Shown here piece by piece: positions 45,750 through 55,452 of a stretch of DNA of 64,000 bases. Both the position numbers and the translations under genes were made by a program. The DNA is taken from contig CANPYR010000001.1 of the NCBI GenBank assembly GCA_947588805.1, positions 1-64,000 on the forward strand, written 5' to 3'. The notes beneath the pieces were generated by a model. It had not been told where the DNA came from. It made no database searches and saw nothing but the letters and a program-made list of their open reading frames with translations. Source of the stretch: an uncultured Clostridia bacterium (GTDB lineage Bacteria; Bacillota; Clostridia; Oscillospirales; Ruminococcaceae). Every line of letters begins with the position of its first letter. Position 1 is the first letter of the stretch.

Positions 45750-46682
45750 TTATCCCGCTTCCATCACGTCGCTGCGGTTTACGCGTCTTCCGCGCAAAAA
45801 GTCCTCGGTCTTCATTCTTTTAGAGCCCTCGGCCTGTATTTCAAGTATCTTTACAGCTCCTTCGCCGCAGGCTATAATAAGCTCTTTTTCGTTTATTATC
45901 TCCCCCGGCTTTCCTAAAATTCCGTCCTCGCGCCAAACTGCCGCGCGGTAAAGCTTCAACCTTTTTCCGTTTAATATCGCAGTCGCGCATGGCCAGTCGG
46001 AAAGTCCGTTTATATGCGAATACACTTTTTTTGCAGATAAACCGAAATCCGTGGGGGACATATCCTTTGAAAGCATGGGCGCGGCCGAAGCTTCGGCTTC
46101 GTTCTGGGGCTTTGGAACGATCTCGGTAATATGTTCAAGCGTTTCGGCTAAAAGCTCCGCGCCGACATATGAAAGCCTGTCATAGTATTCCGCTGAGGTC
46201 TCGTTTTCATCCACCCCGACCTCTTTTTTTAATAGCATATCGCCGGTATCCATTCCCTCGGCCATAAGCATAGTAGTCACGCCGCCCGTCTTATCGCCGT
46301 TCAGCACGGTCCACTGTATCGGAGCCGCGCCTCGGTATTTCGGAAGAAGCGAGCCGTGAACGTTTATACAGCCGAATCTCGGGATCTTAAGTATCTCGGG
46401 CGGCAGAAGCTTTCCGTATGCGACTACGACTATGCAGTCGGGATGAAGAGCTTCTATTATTTCGGAATATCTTTCCGCTTCCTTTTTCAGCGACTGCGGC
46501 TGGTATACCGGGATATTCTCCTTTTCTGCAAGCTCCTTCACGGGCGGCGGCGTCAGCTTCATTCCCCTGCCCTTGGGTTTATCCGGCTGGGTGAAGACCG
46601 CGCCGACCTTATGTCCGCTTTCAAGAAGCTTTTCAAGAGTCGGGACCGCAAAATCCGGCGTTCCCATAAAAACTATGTTCAT
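45750..46682 (-). CDS. fmt: methionyl-tRNA formyltransferase
   Basis: MNIVFMGTPDFAVPTLEKLLESGH; HGSLLPKYRGAAPIQW. Confidence 0.97.
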   Translation of the reverse strand: MNIVFMGTPDFAVPTLEKLLESGHKVGAVFTQPDKPKGRGMKLTPPPVKELAEKENIPVYQPQSLKKEAERYSEIIEALHPDCIVVVAYGKLLPPEILKIPRFGCINVHGSLLPKYRGAAPIQWTVLNGDKTGGVTTMLMAEGMDTGDMLLKKEVGVDENETSAEYYDRLSYVGAELLAETLEHITEIVPKPQNEAEASAAPMLSKDMSPTDFGLSAKKVYSHINGLSDWPCATAILNGKRLKLYRAAVWREDGILGKPGEIINEKELIIACGEGAVKILEIQAEGSKRMKTEDFLRGRRVNRSDVMEAG

Positions 46683-46714
46683 CTAATACCTCTTCGCGCC
46701 TTAAGCTTTAAAAA

Positions 46715-47191
46715 TTATTCCTGCTCCTTCGGCTCAAACGGCGCTTCTATATTGTCCGGAAGCACCCTTCCGTCAAGATGGTCGAGCTCGTGGCAAACCG
46801 CTCTTGCGAAAAGCTCCGAGACCTCCATCTCATAAAATTCGCCGTTTCTGTCCTGGGCGCGGAATTTTACCGTCTTGGGTCTCGTTACATACCCGTAAAG
46901 CTCCGGGAAGCTGAGACAGCCTTCGGTTCCGTACTGCGTCTCCTCGCTTCTTTCTATGATCTCGGGATTCACAAGCTCCACAAGCCCCGATCTGTCGGCG
47001 GAAACGTCGATAACTACCGCCCTGCGTATGATCCCTACCTGCGGCGCGGCAAGTCCGAGACCTTCGGCGTTATACATAGTATCCGCCATATCGTCAAGAA
47101 GCTGCGCGAGTCTTGCGTCAAATTTTTCTACCGGCTTGCAGTGCTTGTAAAGCACAGGATCGCCGTCGGTAACTATGTTTCTGAGTGCCAT
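46715..47191 (-). CDS. def: peptide deformylase
   Basis: GLGLAAPQVG, EGCLSFP, CHELDHLDG. Confidence 0.97.
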   Translation of the reverse strand: MALRNIVTDGDPVLYKHCKPVEKFDARLAQLLDDMADTMYNAEGLGLAAPQVGIIRRAVVIDVSADRSGLVELVNPEIIERSEETQYGTEGCLSFPELYGYVTRPKTVKFRAQDRNGEFYEMEVSELFARAVCHELDHLDGRVLPDNIEAPFEPKEQE

Positions 47192-47204
47192 TTTACATTT
47201 CCTT

Positions 47205-49646
47205 TCAGTTTATGCCGTCCGGATTGATATCGATAGCAATCCGGGTATTTGCAAACATCCTTCTCTTATATCCTTCAAGTATCAGAAGGTTCATGTATTC
47301 TCTGAACGCTTTGGTATTTTTGCATTTTAAAGTAAGACAGTAACGGTATCTGCGGTTCGCTCTTCCCTGTCCGGCCCTTGCGGGTCCCAAAACCCTTAAA
47401 GGAAGCTTTTCTTCGCGCTGCTTAAGGGACTGTCTCATAAGATCCAAAAAACCGTTCGCGCATCTTATCGCGTCTATTTCAAGCGCGGAGTAAAACGATA
47501 TGAGCATTATATCGCAAAACGGCGGGTATATAAGCTCCCTTCTTAACGCTATCTCCTGCTCGTAAAAGCCTTTGTAGTCCTGCTTTGAGGCGAGCTCTAT
47601 AACGTGATGATCCGGCAGGAAGGTCTGTATGTACGCCAGTCCCGGTTCCTTTCCTCTTCCTCCGCGCCCTATGACCTGAGTCAGCAGTGAAAAAGTCCTC
47701 TCGTAGCTTTTATAGCTACCCGCAAAAAGCGAGCTGTCAAGAGATATAACCCCGACAAGCGTTACCTTCGGAAAGTCAAGGCCCTTTGCAATCATCTGCG
47801 TCCCTATCATTATATCATACTTTCCGTCCTCAAAATCACGGAATTTTTCCTCGTACTGTATTCTTGACGAAGCGGTATCGGCGTCCATCCTTAAAATTCT
47901 TGCCTTGGGGAAAAATCTGTCAAGCTCCTCCTCTATAAACTGCGTTCCCGCGCCGGAAGTCCTGACTCGCGAGCCCTTGCACTGCGGGCATTTTCCGTCG
48001 AAGCTTACCGAATATCCGCACACATGGCACATAAGTCTTGAATTCTGCTTATGGTATGTAAGCGGGAGCAGACAGTTAGGACATTTTATCGCCCCGCGGC
48101 AGTTTTCGCATACGACGTATGTGTTATATCCTCGGCGGTTCAGAAGAAATATCGACTGATTCCCCTTTTCAAGATTCTCGTTCACCGCCCTGACAAGATC
48201 CTCGCAGAACATAGAACGGTTCCCCGCTTCCGCTTCTAAGGACATATCCGCGATCACTACCCGAGGAAGCGGCGAGGAATTAAATCTCTCGTTAAGCTCA
48301 AAAAGATGGAATCTGCCGCTTTTCGCGTAATAATAGGTCTCGAGCGACGGCGTCGCCGAAGCCATCAGAAGCACGCAGCTGTGATGGCCGCAGCGCTGTA
48401 TCGCCGCGTCGCGAGCGTGATATCTCGGAGAGCGGTCGGATTTATAGCTCCCTTCGCCCTCCTCGTCCATTATGATTATCCCGATATCCTTGAGCGGCGC
48501 GAAGACCGCGCTTCGGGTGCCGATAACTATCTTTGCCTTTCCGGTCTTTGCGCGCTTAAACTCGTCGAGTCTCTGACCTACCGACAGCGCGGAATGTATG
48601 ACCGCGACGGTATCTCCGAACGCGGCTTTGAATCTTCCGACGAGCTGCGGGGTAAGAGATATCTCCGGAACGAGCATTATCGCAGTTTTTCCGATTCCCG
48701 TTACATATTCTATAAGCTTTATGAAAACTGCGGTCTTGCCGCTTCCGGTCACTCCGTGAAGCAAAGCTCCCGCGGGCTTATTTTCATCTATCAGCGCTTT
48801 TATCCCTTCGTATACTCCGTACTGCTTATCGGAAAGAACTATCTCGTCGGCCCGAAGACCGCGCTCCTCGGTTTCGGGAGTCCTAAAGGTCTCGTACTTG
48901 TAAGAGCTGAGCATTTCCTTGTCGGCCATGCTTTTTATTACCGTTTTCGTCACGCCGACGTAATACATTATTTCCTTTAGAGAAGCGGCTCCGTTTTCGT
49001 CAAGAAACTGCTCTACAAGCTTCTGCCTGACGGTTTTCGCGTGTTCGGCTGTTCCGTCGAGCCATTTGTCCGAAAGCCTGTACATCGTCACAGTTTCGTC
49101 TCCGACTCGCCGCCTGATCTCGTCCTCGCGCTCTAAAAGTCCCTTATCCGCAAGAGATCTTAAGATCCCGATATCGGCAGTACCGGCTATTTCATCGAAG
49201 CTTTTTCGGTCGTTTGTCTCCAAAAGAGCGGAATACAGCTTTTCTTCATCCTCGGTAAGGCTTTCGGATTCCTCCGGCCTTTGGCTCGAAAGAACATATC
49301 TCTCGCTTACCGTTACCGAATACCCGGCCGGAACTACCGTTCTGAACGCTTCAAAATATGTGCAGAACGTAGTATCCTTGAGCCAGAATACCATATCGAG
49401 AGTCTCGCCGTCTATAAGCGGCTCGCGGTCGATGAGGGAAATGATAGGCTTTATCCCCTCTTCGTCCTCTCTGTCGTACAGACTTGCAATTACTCCGACC
49501 TGCCTGCGGTTTCCCCTTCCGAACGGAACGAGCACCCGAAGTCCCTCCATGGCAAGCGGAACGATCACCGACGGCACTCTGTATGTATACAGAGTATCGA
49601 AGCCGTAGGACGTTCCGGAGATGAAAACCTTCGCCGCGCGGATCAT
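47205..49646 (-). CDS. priA: primosomal protein N' (helicase PriA)
   Basis: GVTGSGKTAVFIKLI, DEEGEGSYK, CPNC zinc-binding pairs. Confidence 0.97.
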   Translation of the reverse strand: MIRAAKVFISGTSYGFDTLYTYRVPSVIVPLAMEGLRVLVPFGRGNRRQVGVIASLYDREDEEGIKPIISLIDREPLIDGETLDMVFWLKDTTFCTYFEAFRTVVPAGYSVTVSERYVLSSQRPEESESLTEDEEKLYSALLETNDRKSFDEIAGTADIGILRSLADKGLLEREDEIRRRVGDETVTMYRLSDKWLDGTAEHAKTVRQKLVEQFLDENGAASLKEIMYYVGVTKTVIKSMADKEMLSSYKYETFRTPETEERGLRADEIVLSDKQYGVYEGIKALIDENKPAGALLHGVTGSGKTAVFIKLIEYVTGIGKTAIMLVPEISLTPQLVGRFKAAFGDTVAVIHSALSVGQRLDEFKRAKTGKAKIVIGTRSAVFAPLKDIGIIIMDEEGEGSYKSDRSPRYHARDAAIQRCGHHSCVLLMASATPSLETYYYAKSGRFHLFELNERFNSSPLPRVVIADMSLEAEAGNRSMFCEDLVRAVNENLEKGNQSIFLLNRRGYNTYVVCENCRGAIKCPNCLLPLTYHKQNSRLMCHVCGYSVSFDGKCPQCKGSRVRTSGAGTQFIEEELDRFFPKARILRMDADTASSRIQYEEKFRDFEDGKYDIMIGTQMIAKGLDFPKVTLVGVISLDSSLFAGSYKSYERTFSLLTQVIGRGGRGKEPGLAYIQTFLPDHHVIELASKQDYKGFYEQEIALRRELIYPPFCDIMLISFYSALEIDAIRCANGFLDLMRQSLKQREEKLPLRVLGPARAGQGRANRRYRYCLTLKCKNTKAFREYMNLLILEGYKRRMFANTRIAIDINPDGIN

Positions 49647-49852
49647 TTCTTTTTCAGAGACGGATCCTCGACCAGCCTGTATTCATTCCTTGCAAACTGC
49701 TCTACAGCCATCTTCACGGGGTTATCCTCCGTAGGGATCTTCTCAGCCGCCGCGGCGTCCATAATATCCCTTGCCCTTCTTGCAACGGCAATAACGAGAG
49801 AATATACGCTCTCTCCGTTCTTTAAAATCTGCGAGCTTGACGGTCTTAACAT
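49643..49852 (-). CDS. rpoZ: DNA-directed RNA polymerase subunit omega
   Basis: YSLVIAVARRARDI; between priA and gmk. Confidence 0.9.
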   Translation of the reverse strand: MLRPSSSQILKNGESVYSLVIAVARRARDIMDAAAAEKIPTEDNPVKMAVEQFARNEYRLVEDPSLKKK

Positions 49853-50454
49853 TTTTCCAATACTCCTTCAACTGTTTCTTTATTTACTTTTCTTAAAAAT
49901 TTTGACGCTTTCATCACAAGGCTTATATCCTCTATAGCCTTTTCAAGATCGCCGTTTACAACGGTGTAATCGTATTTTCTGGATTTTTTTATTTCTCCCT
50001 CGGCTTCGGCTATCCTTCTTTCGATGACCTCCGAGGAATCGGTCCCGCGCTTTTCGAGCCTATGCCTTAAAGTCTCCAATGACGGCGGGAGAATGAAAAT
50101 AGATACCGCCTCCGGAACGTTCAGCATTACCTTATACGCTCCGACAGTCTCTATCTCCAAAATCACGTCCCTGCCCTCCTCTAACCTGTCAAAAACAGCT
50201 TTCTTGGGCGTTCCGTACATATTCCCGCAGAACTCCGCGTGCTCGAGCATCCCTCCCGAAGCTATCATATCGTTAAACTCCTTGCGGGAGATGAAGTAAT
50301 AATCTACGCCCTCGCGCTCTCCCTCTCTCGGCTCTCTTGTGGTCGCGGAAACCGAAAAGCAAATATTCGGATCGCGCTTCAAAAGCTCGCCCACTATGGT
50401 GCTCTTTCCCGTGCCAGACGGCGCGGAAATTATAAATAACGTTCCCTTTTGCAT
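49846..50454 (-). CDS. gmk: guanylate kinase
   Basis: LFIISAPSGTGKSTIVGELL; SATTREPREGEREGVDYYF. Confidence 0.97.
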   Translation of the reverse strand: MQKGTLFIISAPSGTGKSTIVGELLKRDPNICFSVSATTREPREGEREGVDYYFISRKEFNDMIASGGMLEHAEFCGNMYGTPKKAVFDRLEEGRDVILEIETVGAYKVMLNVPEAVSIFILPPSLETLRHRLEKRGTDSSEVIERRIAEAEGEIKKSRKYDYTVVNGDLEKAIEDISLVMKASKFLRKVNKETVEGVLEKC

Positions 50455-50516
50455 TTTCCTGCTCCTTTCTTCCCGGACGGCGCATTAAACAGCGCTGTAT
50501 AAAGCTTAATTATCAC

Positions 50517-50768
50517 TCAGTCCTCTTCTACATCCTCCAATATCCCGAGGACGTATTCCACGCTGCGCGAGGAAAGTATTACATGGTCGCTGTCCATAAC
50601 AAGCACCGACTTTGTCTTTTTTCCGTATGTAGCGTCTATAAGCGTTCCTTTATCCCTCGCGTCCTGAATAAGCCGCTTTATCGGCGAGCTTGAAGGCTCG
50701 ACCGCCGCGATTATCCTGCTTTTCAGAACGTAGCAGGAATACCCTATATTTAATATGTCGTTTTCCAT
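50517..50768 (-). CDS. RemA/DUF370 family regulator
   Basis: Position upstream of gmk; SSPIKRLIQDARDKGTLIDATYGKKTKSVLVMDSDHVILSS. Confidence 0.88.
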   Translation of the reverse strand: MENDILNIGYSCYVLKSRIIAAVEPSSSPIKRLIQDARDKGTLIDATYGKKTKSVLVMDSDHVILSSRSVEYVLGILEDVEED

Positions 50769-50782
50769 CTTTTTCTACCCGG

Positions 50783-51661
50783 TCATTCAATATTCTGGAT
50801 CTGTTCTCTTATCTTCTCAACGCAGTTTTTCATGTCAAGAACAGTCTTCGTGATCTCAAGATCGTTGCACTTCGATCCTATGGTATTTACCTCGCGGTTG
50901 AATTCCTGGATAAGAAAATCAAGTCGCTTTCCTATCGGCTCCTTCTCCTCAAGAAGACTTCTGTACTGCGAGATATGGCTCTTAAGCCTTACCGTCTCCT
51001 CGTCCACCGCGGTCTTATCAGCAAAAATCGCAGTCTCGGTGAGAATGCGCTGCTCGTCGATATCCTTTTCCTCTAAGATCTCGCTGAGCTTTCCGTAGAG
51101 CCTGTCGAAGTATTTCTTGGTGACTATAGGGGATCTCTCCTCGACCTTTTTCACATTTGATTCTATCTCCGAGATCTTGAGTAAAATGTCGTTTTTAAGC
51201 TTTTCGCCCTCGACCTGTCTCATCGCGACGAATTCTTTTAACGCCTCCTCGGCGGTCGATCTTACCTCTTCCCATACGGCTTCCTCGTCGGTCTCACGCT
51301 TTGTGACCGTAAACGCGTCGGGTATCCTCATGATGTGCGAAAGCGAAAGATCGTCCGTTACGCCTATTTTATCTTTTACCGACCTAAGCGCTCCGACGTA
51401 GCTTCTTATTATCTCTTCGTTCGCTTCGATCTGCTCCTCCGGCTCCGATATCGCCGTCAGCGATACGAACGCTTCGACCTTTCCTCTGTTGATCTCGGAC
51501 GAAAATAGCTTCTTCAACCTGTCCTCCATAAAGGAATACTGTCTCGGAATTCTGGAGCTGAATTCAAAAAATCTGTGGTTTACCGAGCGGAGCTCAACCG
51601 TGACCTCGAAATCGTCGAAGGTCTTCACTGCCCGCCCGTAGCCAGTCATGCTTCTTGGCAT
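50783..51661 (-). CDS. YicC family endoribonuclease-like protein
   Basis: SMTGYGRA N-terminus; EFNREVNTIGSKCND C-terminus. Confidence 0.95.
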   Translation of the reverse strand: MPRSMTGYGRAVKTFDDFEVTVELRSVNHRFFEFSSRIPRQYSFMEDRLKKLFSSEINRGKVEAFVSLTAISEPEEQIEANEEIIRSYVGALRSVKDKIGVTDDLSLSHIMRIPDAFTVTKRETDEEAVWEEVRSTAEEALKEFVAMRQVEGEKLKNDILLKISEIESNVKKVEERSPIVTKKYFDRLYGKLSEILEEKDIDEQRILTETAIFADKTAVDEETVRLKSHISQYRSLLEEKEPIGKRLDFLIQEFNREVNTIGSKCNDLEITKTVLDMKNCVEKIREQIQNIE

Positions 51662-51740
51662 AGCCCTTTCTCCTTAATTATTTTTGTCATACGGATCCAC
51701 CTTACATCTCAGACTGCATAGTTATCCATATTCAGTACTT

Positions 51741-51769
51741 ATTATACCACACTTAATTCCATAAAGCAA
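51741..51769 (-). promoter_or_regulatory. promoter upstream of yicC-like gene
   Basis: TTGCTT-N17-TATAAT on minus strand. Confidence 0.65.
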
Positions 51770-51810
51770 GGTTTTTTAAAAATTTAATGGTAACAAAACG
51801 GTTAAATATG

Positions 51811-51838
51811 AAAAAGCCAGTCCTAAGACTGACCTTTT
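51811..51838 (-). terminator. terminator of RND-type adaptor gene
   Basis: AAAAGGTCAGTC-TTAG-GACTGGCTTTTT on minus strand. Confidence 0.8.
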
Positions 51839-51860
51839 CGGTAAAGATACGGAAATTATA

Positions 51861-52904
51861 TCATCTCAAAATAAGTGTTTCGCTGCCGTCAAGACCGTTT
51901 ACTATCTCTGCAAGGCCCTGATCCGTAACGGCGCCGACCTCGACCTGAGTCTGGACCTTTATACCGTTCATCAGAACGTTTACAAAGCTCGCGGTTTGGT
52001 TCGTAAGATCGTCCGTCGCTTCAAAAACGGCTTCAAACGGAATTATTACCGCGTCGTCGCGCCTGAGCGTCGTGAATATTACCTCTATGCCGCCGATATC
52101 CAAAAATTCAAGATCGTCGTCGTCAGGCTGTATTACATAGCTCGTGACTGTCGTAGGACCGTCGTCGCCGCCGAAGAACCCTCCCCAGCGCAATTCCTGA
52201 GTTACGGTATCGACTACCTTTCCCTCTGCTTCAAGAAGAGTCCCCTGCTTGATCTTCACCCTTGTTCCGAACGAAATATTGCTGAGCTGTCCGTTAAAGT
52301 CGCTTACAGTGAGCATCCTTCTTGAGCTGTCGGATATGGTGCATAAAGTCCTGTTCTTATCTATAGTAGAGCCTGCTCTGTAGTTTCCGACCGAAGTGAT
52401 CCTACCCGAGAACGGAGCCTTAAGTACAAGATAGTCGCGCAGCTCTACTAAATTGTCGTACTCCATCTGCTCTAAGTCAAGAGCGATCTTTGCGAATTCT
52501 ATATCGTCTGCGCTCGCGTGCTGAGCCTGAAGCGTTTCGTAGGTGGAACGTGCGCTGTTGAGCTTTATCTCCTGAACGGTGATATCCTCTTCAAGAGAGT
52601 CTGGCTTAAGAGTTGCGATAACCTCTCCCTCCTCGACCTCCTGGTCCTGGTGGACGTTCAAGGACTCTATCGTCCCTCCTATATGCGTAAACATCAGATC
52701 CACACGGTAGGGCTCGGTAAAGCTTCCTTCAAGAGATACCTCCTGCTTAAGGGTGCCTTTTGTCGCGTGGACGGTTTCATAGTTGATACCGTTTCCGGTC
52801 CTTATCGGGATGAAAATATTCCCGTCGTCGTCGGATTTACCGCATGAAGTCATAAGAGAAGCGGCAAGAGCAATACAAAGTAATAAAGAAATCGGTTTTT
52901 TCAC
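51861..52904 (-). CDS. HlyD/RND-type periplasmic adaptor-like lipoprotein
   Basis: Lipobox LMTSCGK; biotinyl-lipoyl-like IESLNVHQDQEVEEGEVIATL; GTG start at 52904 with RBS GGAGG. Confidence 0.85.
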   Translation of the reverse strand: MKKPISLLLCIALAASLMTSCGKSDDDGNIFIPIRTGNGINYETVHATKGTLKQEVSLEGSFTEPYRVDLMFTHIGGTIESLNVHQDQEVEEGEVIATLKPDSLEEDITVQEIKLNSARSTYETLQAQHASADDIEFAKIALDLEQMEYDNLVELRDYLVLKAPFSGRITSVGNYRAGSTIDKNRTLCTISDSSRRMLTVSDFNGQLSNISFGTRVKIKQGTLLEAEGKVVDTVTQELRWGGFFGGDDGPTTVTSYVIQPDDDDLEFLDIGGIEVIFTTLRRDDAVIIPFEAVFEATDDLTNQTASFVNVLMNGIKVQTQVEVGAVTDQGLAEIVNGLDGSETLILR

Positions 52905-52950
52905 AGTGCAGCCTCCAAGTGGTGAAAATACGAAAATACAAGATATAGAT

Positions 52951-52979
52951 ATTCTATCATATATCAACAGAAATTGCAA
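52951..52979 (-). promoter_or_regulatory. promoter of the adaptor gene
   Basis: TTGCAA-N17-TAGAAT on minus strand. Confidence 0.65.
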
Positions 52980-52987
52980 GTAGTTTT

Positions 52988-54100
52988 TTAAATTTTTGTA
53001 ACTTTTTCTATAACGCTCGAAATAATGCCGTTAGAAACCAAAAATCCTTCGGGCGTAAGAGCGATCCTGTCCCCGCTTTTTATCATCAGCCCGCCGAAAA
53101 TCATTCTTGAAATCAAAGACTCAATCCCGGAAATATCTCCTCCTAAGTCCGCAATTCTGTCAAGCGATATGCCTTTACAGAGTCTCAATCCGAGCAGGAT
53201 GTATTCTTCAAGCGCGTCGGGTTCCGAATCCTCCGTCAAGGGCTCCGCGCAGGGATTTTTTATGAATTCTTCTATGTTATCGTCTGTATAAAATCTTTTG
53301 CCGCCGAAAAACGAGTGCGCCGAAGCTCCGAAGCCGATATACTCCTCTCCGGTCCAGTACTTTAAATTGTGCTTAGATTCATACCCCGGGACAGAAAAAT
53401 TCGATATTTCGTACTGCTTAAAGCCGAGCCTGTCAAGCGCTTTCACGGCTTCAAGATAGATATCCGAAACGGTATCGTCGTCAGGGATGAGCGAGCGTAT
53501 CTCTTCGCAGTCAAATCTTGTCCCGGGTTCAATCTTTAACATATACGCGGAGATATGCTTTACGCCTAAAGAAGCGATTTTTCTTACCGATTCAAGCGCG
53601 CTGTCTTTGGTTTGGTACGGTATCCCGAGCATTATGTCAGCGGAGATATTATCAATCCCGGCTTTTTTTGAAAGCTCAACCGCTTTACAGGCTTCCGAAA
53701 AGCTGTGGATTCGTCCGAGCGTGTAAAGCTCTTTTTCTTTACATGACTGGATACCGAAAGATATTCGGTTAAGTCCCATTTTTCGAAGCGACGAAAGATA
53801 ATCCTCGCTGACGGTTCCGGGATTGGCTTCAGCAGTTATCTCTGAGCCGCGTCTAACGTCGAATTTTTTTACGACAGCGTTTAAAATTCTCTCAAACTGA
53901 ACCTCGGAAAGAAGAGAAGGCGTTCCCCCGCCGAAATATATTGTATCGGATGGCACGCCGCCGACGGGAAAATTATCTATACTTTTAATAAGCGCGCTCG
54001 TATAGCTTTCTATCGCCCCTGCCTTAGGGACCGACGAGCAGAAATCGCAGTAGCTGCACCGCTTTATGCAAAAGGGTATATGGATATAAATTCCGTTCAT
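52988..54100 (-). CDS. hemW: radical SAM family heme chaperone HemW
   Basis: MNGIYIHIPFCIKRCSYCDFCS; start at 54100 with RBS GGAGG. Confidence 0.95.
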   Translation of the reverse strand: MNGIYIHIPFCIKRCSYCDFCSSVPKAGAIESYTSALIKSIDNFPVGGVPSDTIYFGGGTPSLLSEVQFERILNAVVKKFDVRRGSEITAEANPGTVSEDYLSSLRKMGLNRISFGIQSCKEKELYTLGRIHSFSEACKAVELSKKAGIDNISADIMLGIPYQTKDSALESVRKIASLGVKHISAYMLKIEPGTRFDCEEIRSLIPDDDTVSDIYLEAVKALDRLGFKQYEISNFSVPGYESKHNLKYWTGEEYIGFGASAHSFFGGKRFYTDDNIEEFIKNPCAEPLTEDSEPDALEEYILLGLRLCKGISLDRIADLGGDISGIESLISRMIFGGLMIKSGDRIALTPEGFLVSNGIISSVIEKVTKI

Positions 54101-54202
54101 TTTCTTTTCCTCCTTTGTATATTTTAGCATACCGAACGCCAAATTGCAACCGAAATATTCTCTTTTACAGCTTTCCGTCACAATTTTTTCATCTTAAAAG
54201 TG

Positions 54203-54231
54203 TTGCAATTTTTATTTAAAAGTTGTATAAT
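54203..54231 (+). promoter_or_regulatory. promoter of cysteine desulfurase/thiI operon
   Basis: TTGCAA-N17-TATAAT. Confidence 0.75.
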
Positions 54232-54306
54232 ACTTTAGATATATAGGATTTATAACGCTTTAATTATTTTTAGCGCAATATTTTTGATCTCTTGGGAGTA
54301 TTTTAT

Positions 54307-55452
54307 ATGATCTATCTTGACAACGCCGCTACTACCGTCGTCTCCGAAAAATCGTCCGATGCGGTTTATTACGCCATGAGAAAATGCTTCGGAAATCCGT
54401 CCGCGCTTTATCGGTTCGGAATCGACGCGGAAAAGCTTCTTGACTTTTCCCGGGAAACCGTCGCCGGTGCGATAGGCGCTAAAGAAAATGAAATTATTTT
54501 CACATCCGGCGCTACCGAGTCAAACAATACCGCGATTTTCGGAGCTGCGGAGATATACGGAAAAAGAAAGAAAAAAATTGTAGTCACTGCAATCGAACAC
54601 CCCTCCGTCTCGGAAGCAGTAAAAAAACTCGGCGAGCGCGGATTTGAGGTCGCGACTGTTTATCCCGACAAAAACGGCGAAATAACTTCGGATATGCTCT
54701 TTGACGCTGTAGACGGCAACACGTTCATGATAAGCGCTATGCTTGTAAATAACGAGACGGGATATATTTTGCCGATTGAAAGCGCTTTCGGAAGGATCAA
54801 GCGGGCATATCCTCGGTGTATCGCCCACTGCGACTGCGTTCAGGGGTTTATGAAGCTTCCGATTAACGTCAAAGCCCTCGGGGCCGATCTTATATCTTTG
54901 AGCGGACATAAAGTTCATGCTCCCAAGGGGATCGGAGCGCTCTATATTAAAAAGGGAATAAGGCTCGCTCCGCTTCTTTTTGGCGGCGGTCAGCAGGGCG
55001 GCCTTCGCTCGGGGACCGAAGCCACGCCGCTGATATTTGCTTTTGCAAAATCCGTCGAAGAGCTTTATCCTACTATAGACAAAAGATTTGAAAAGGCGAC
55101 TGAGCTTAAAAATTACGCCGTGAAAAAGCTTGAAGAAATAGGCGCGAGGATAAATTCTTCTTCGGCGGCAAGTCCGTATATTTTAAGCGTATACGTCCCG
55201 GAAATTAAGAGCGAGACGGTTCTTCACTATCTTGAAAGCAAGGATATATGCGTATCAAGCGGCTCGGCATGCTCAAGGGGCAAAAAAAGCAGAGTTCTTG
55301 AAGCCTTCGGTTACGGAAGCGATATAACAGACTCCACGGTCAGATTAAGCTTCTCGCACGAAAACAGCTTTGAAGATATCGATCTTGCCGCCGAGGAAAT
55401 CGGAAACGCTATGAATACGCTTGTAAAAATAAAAAGAGAGGTAAAAAGATGA
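54307..55452 (+). CDS. cysteine desulfurase (IscS/NifS family)
   Basis: MIYLDNAATT; LSGHKVHAPKGIGALY; SSGSACSRGK. Confidence 0.96.
   Translation: MIYLDNAATTVVSEKSSDAVYYAMRKCFGNPSALYRFGIDAEKLLDFSRETVAGAIGAKENEIIFTSGATESNNTAIFGAAEIYGKRKKKIVVTAIEHPSVSEAVKKLGERGFEVATVYPDKNGEITSDMLFDAVDGNTFMISAMLVNNETGYILPIESAFGRIKRAYPRCIAHCDCVQGFMKLPINVKALGADLISLSGHKVHAPKGIGALYIKKGIRLAPLLFGGGQQGGLRSGTEATPLIFAFAKSVEELYPTIDKRFEKATELKNYAVKKLEEIGARINSSSAASPYILSVYVPEIKSETVLHYLESKDICVSSGSACSRGKKSRVLEAFGYGSDITDSTVRLSFSHENSFEDIDLAAEEIGNAMNTLVKIKREVKR

Noticed and set aside
48306-48980. 224-aa plus-strand ORF
   Set aside because: Antisense to priA helicase motifs; a by-product of codon bias.
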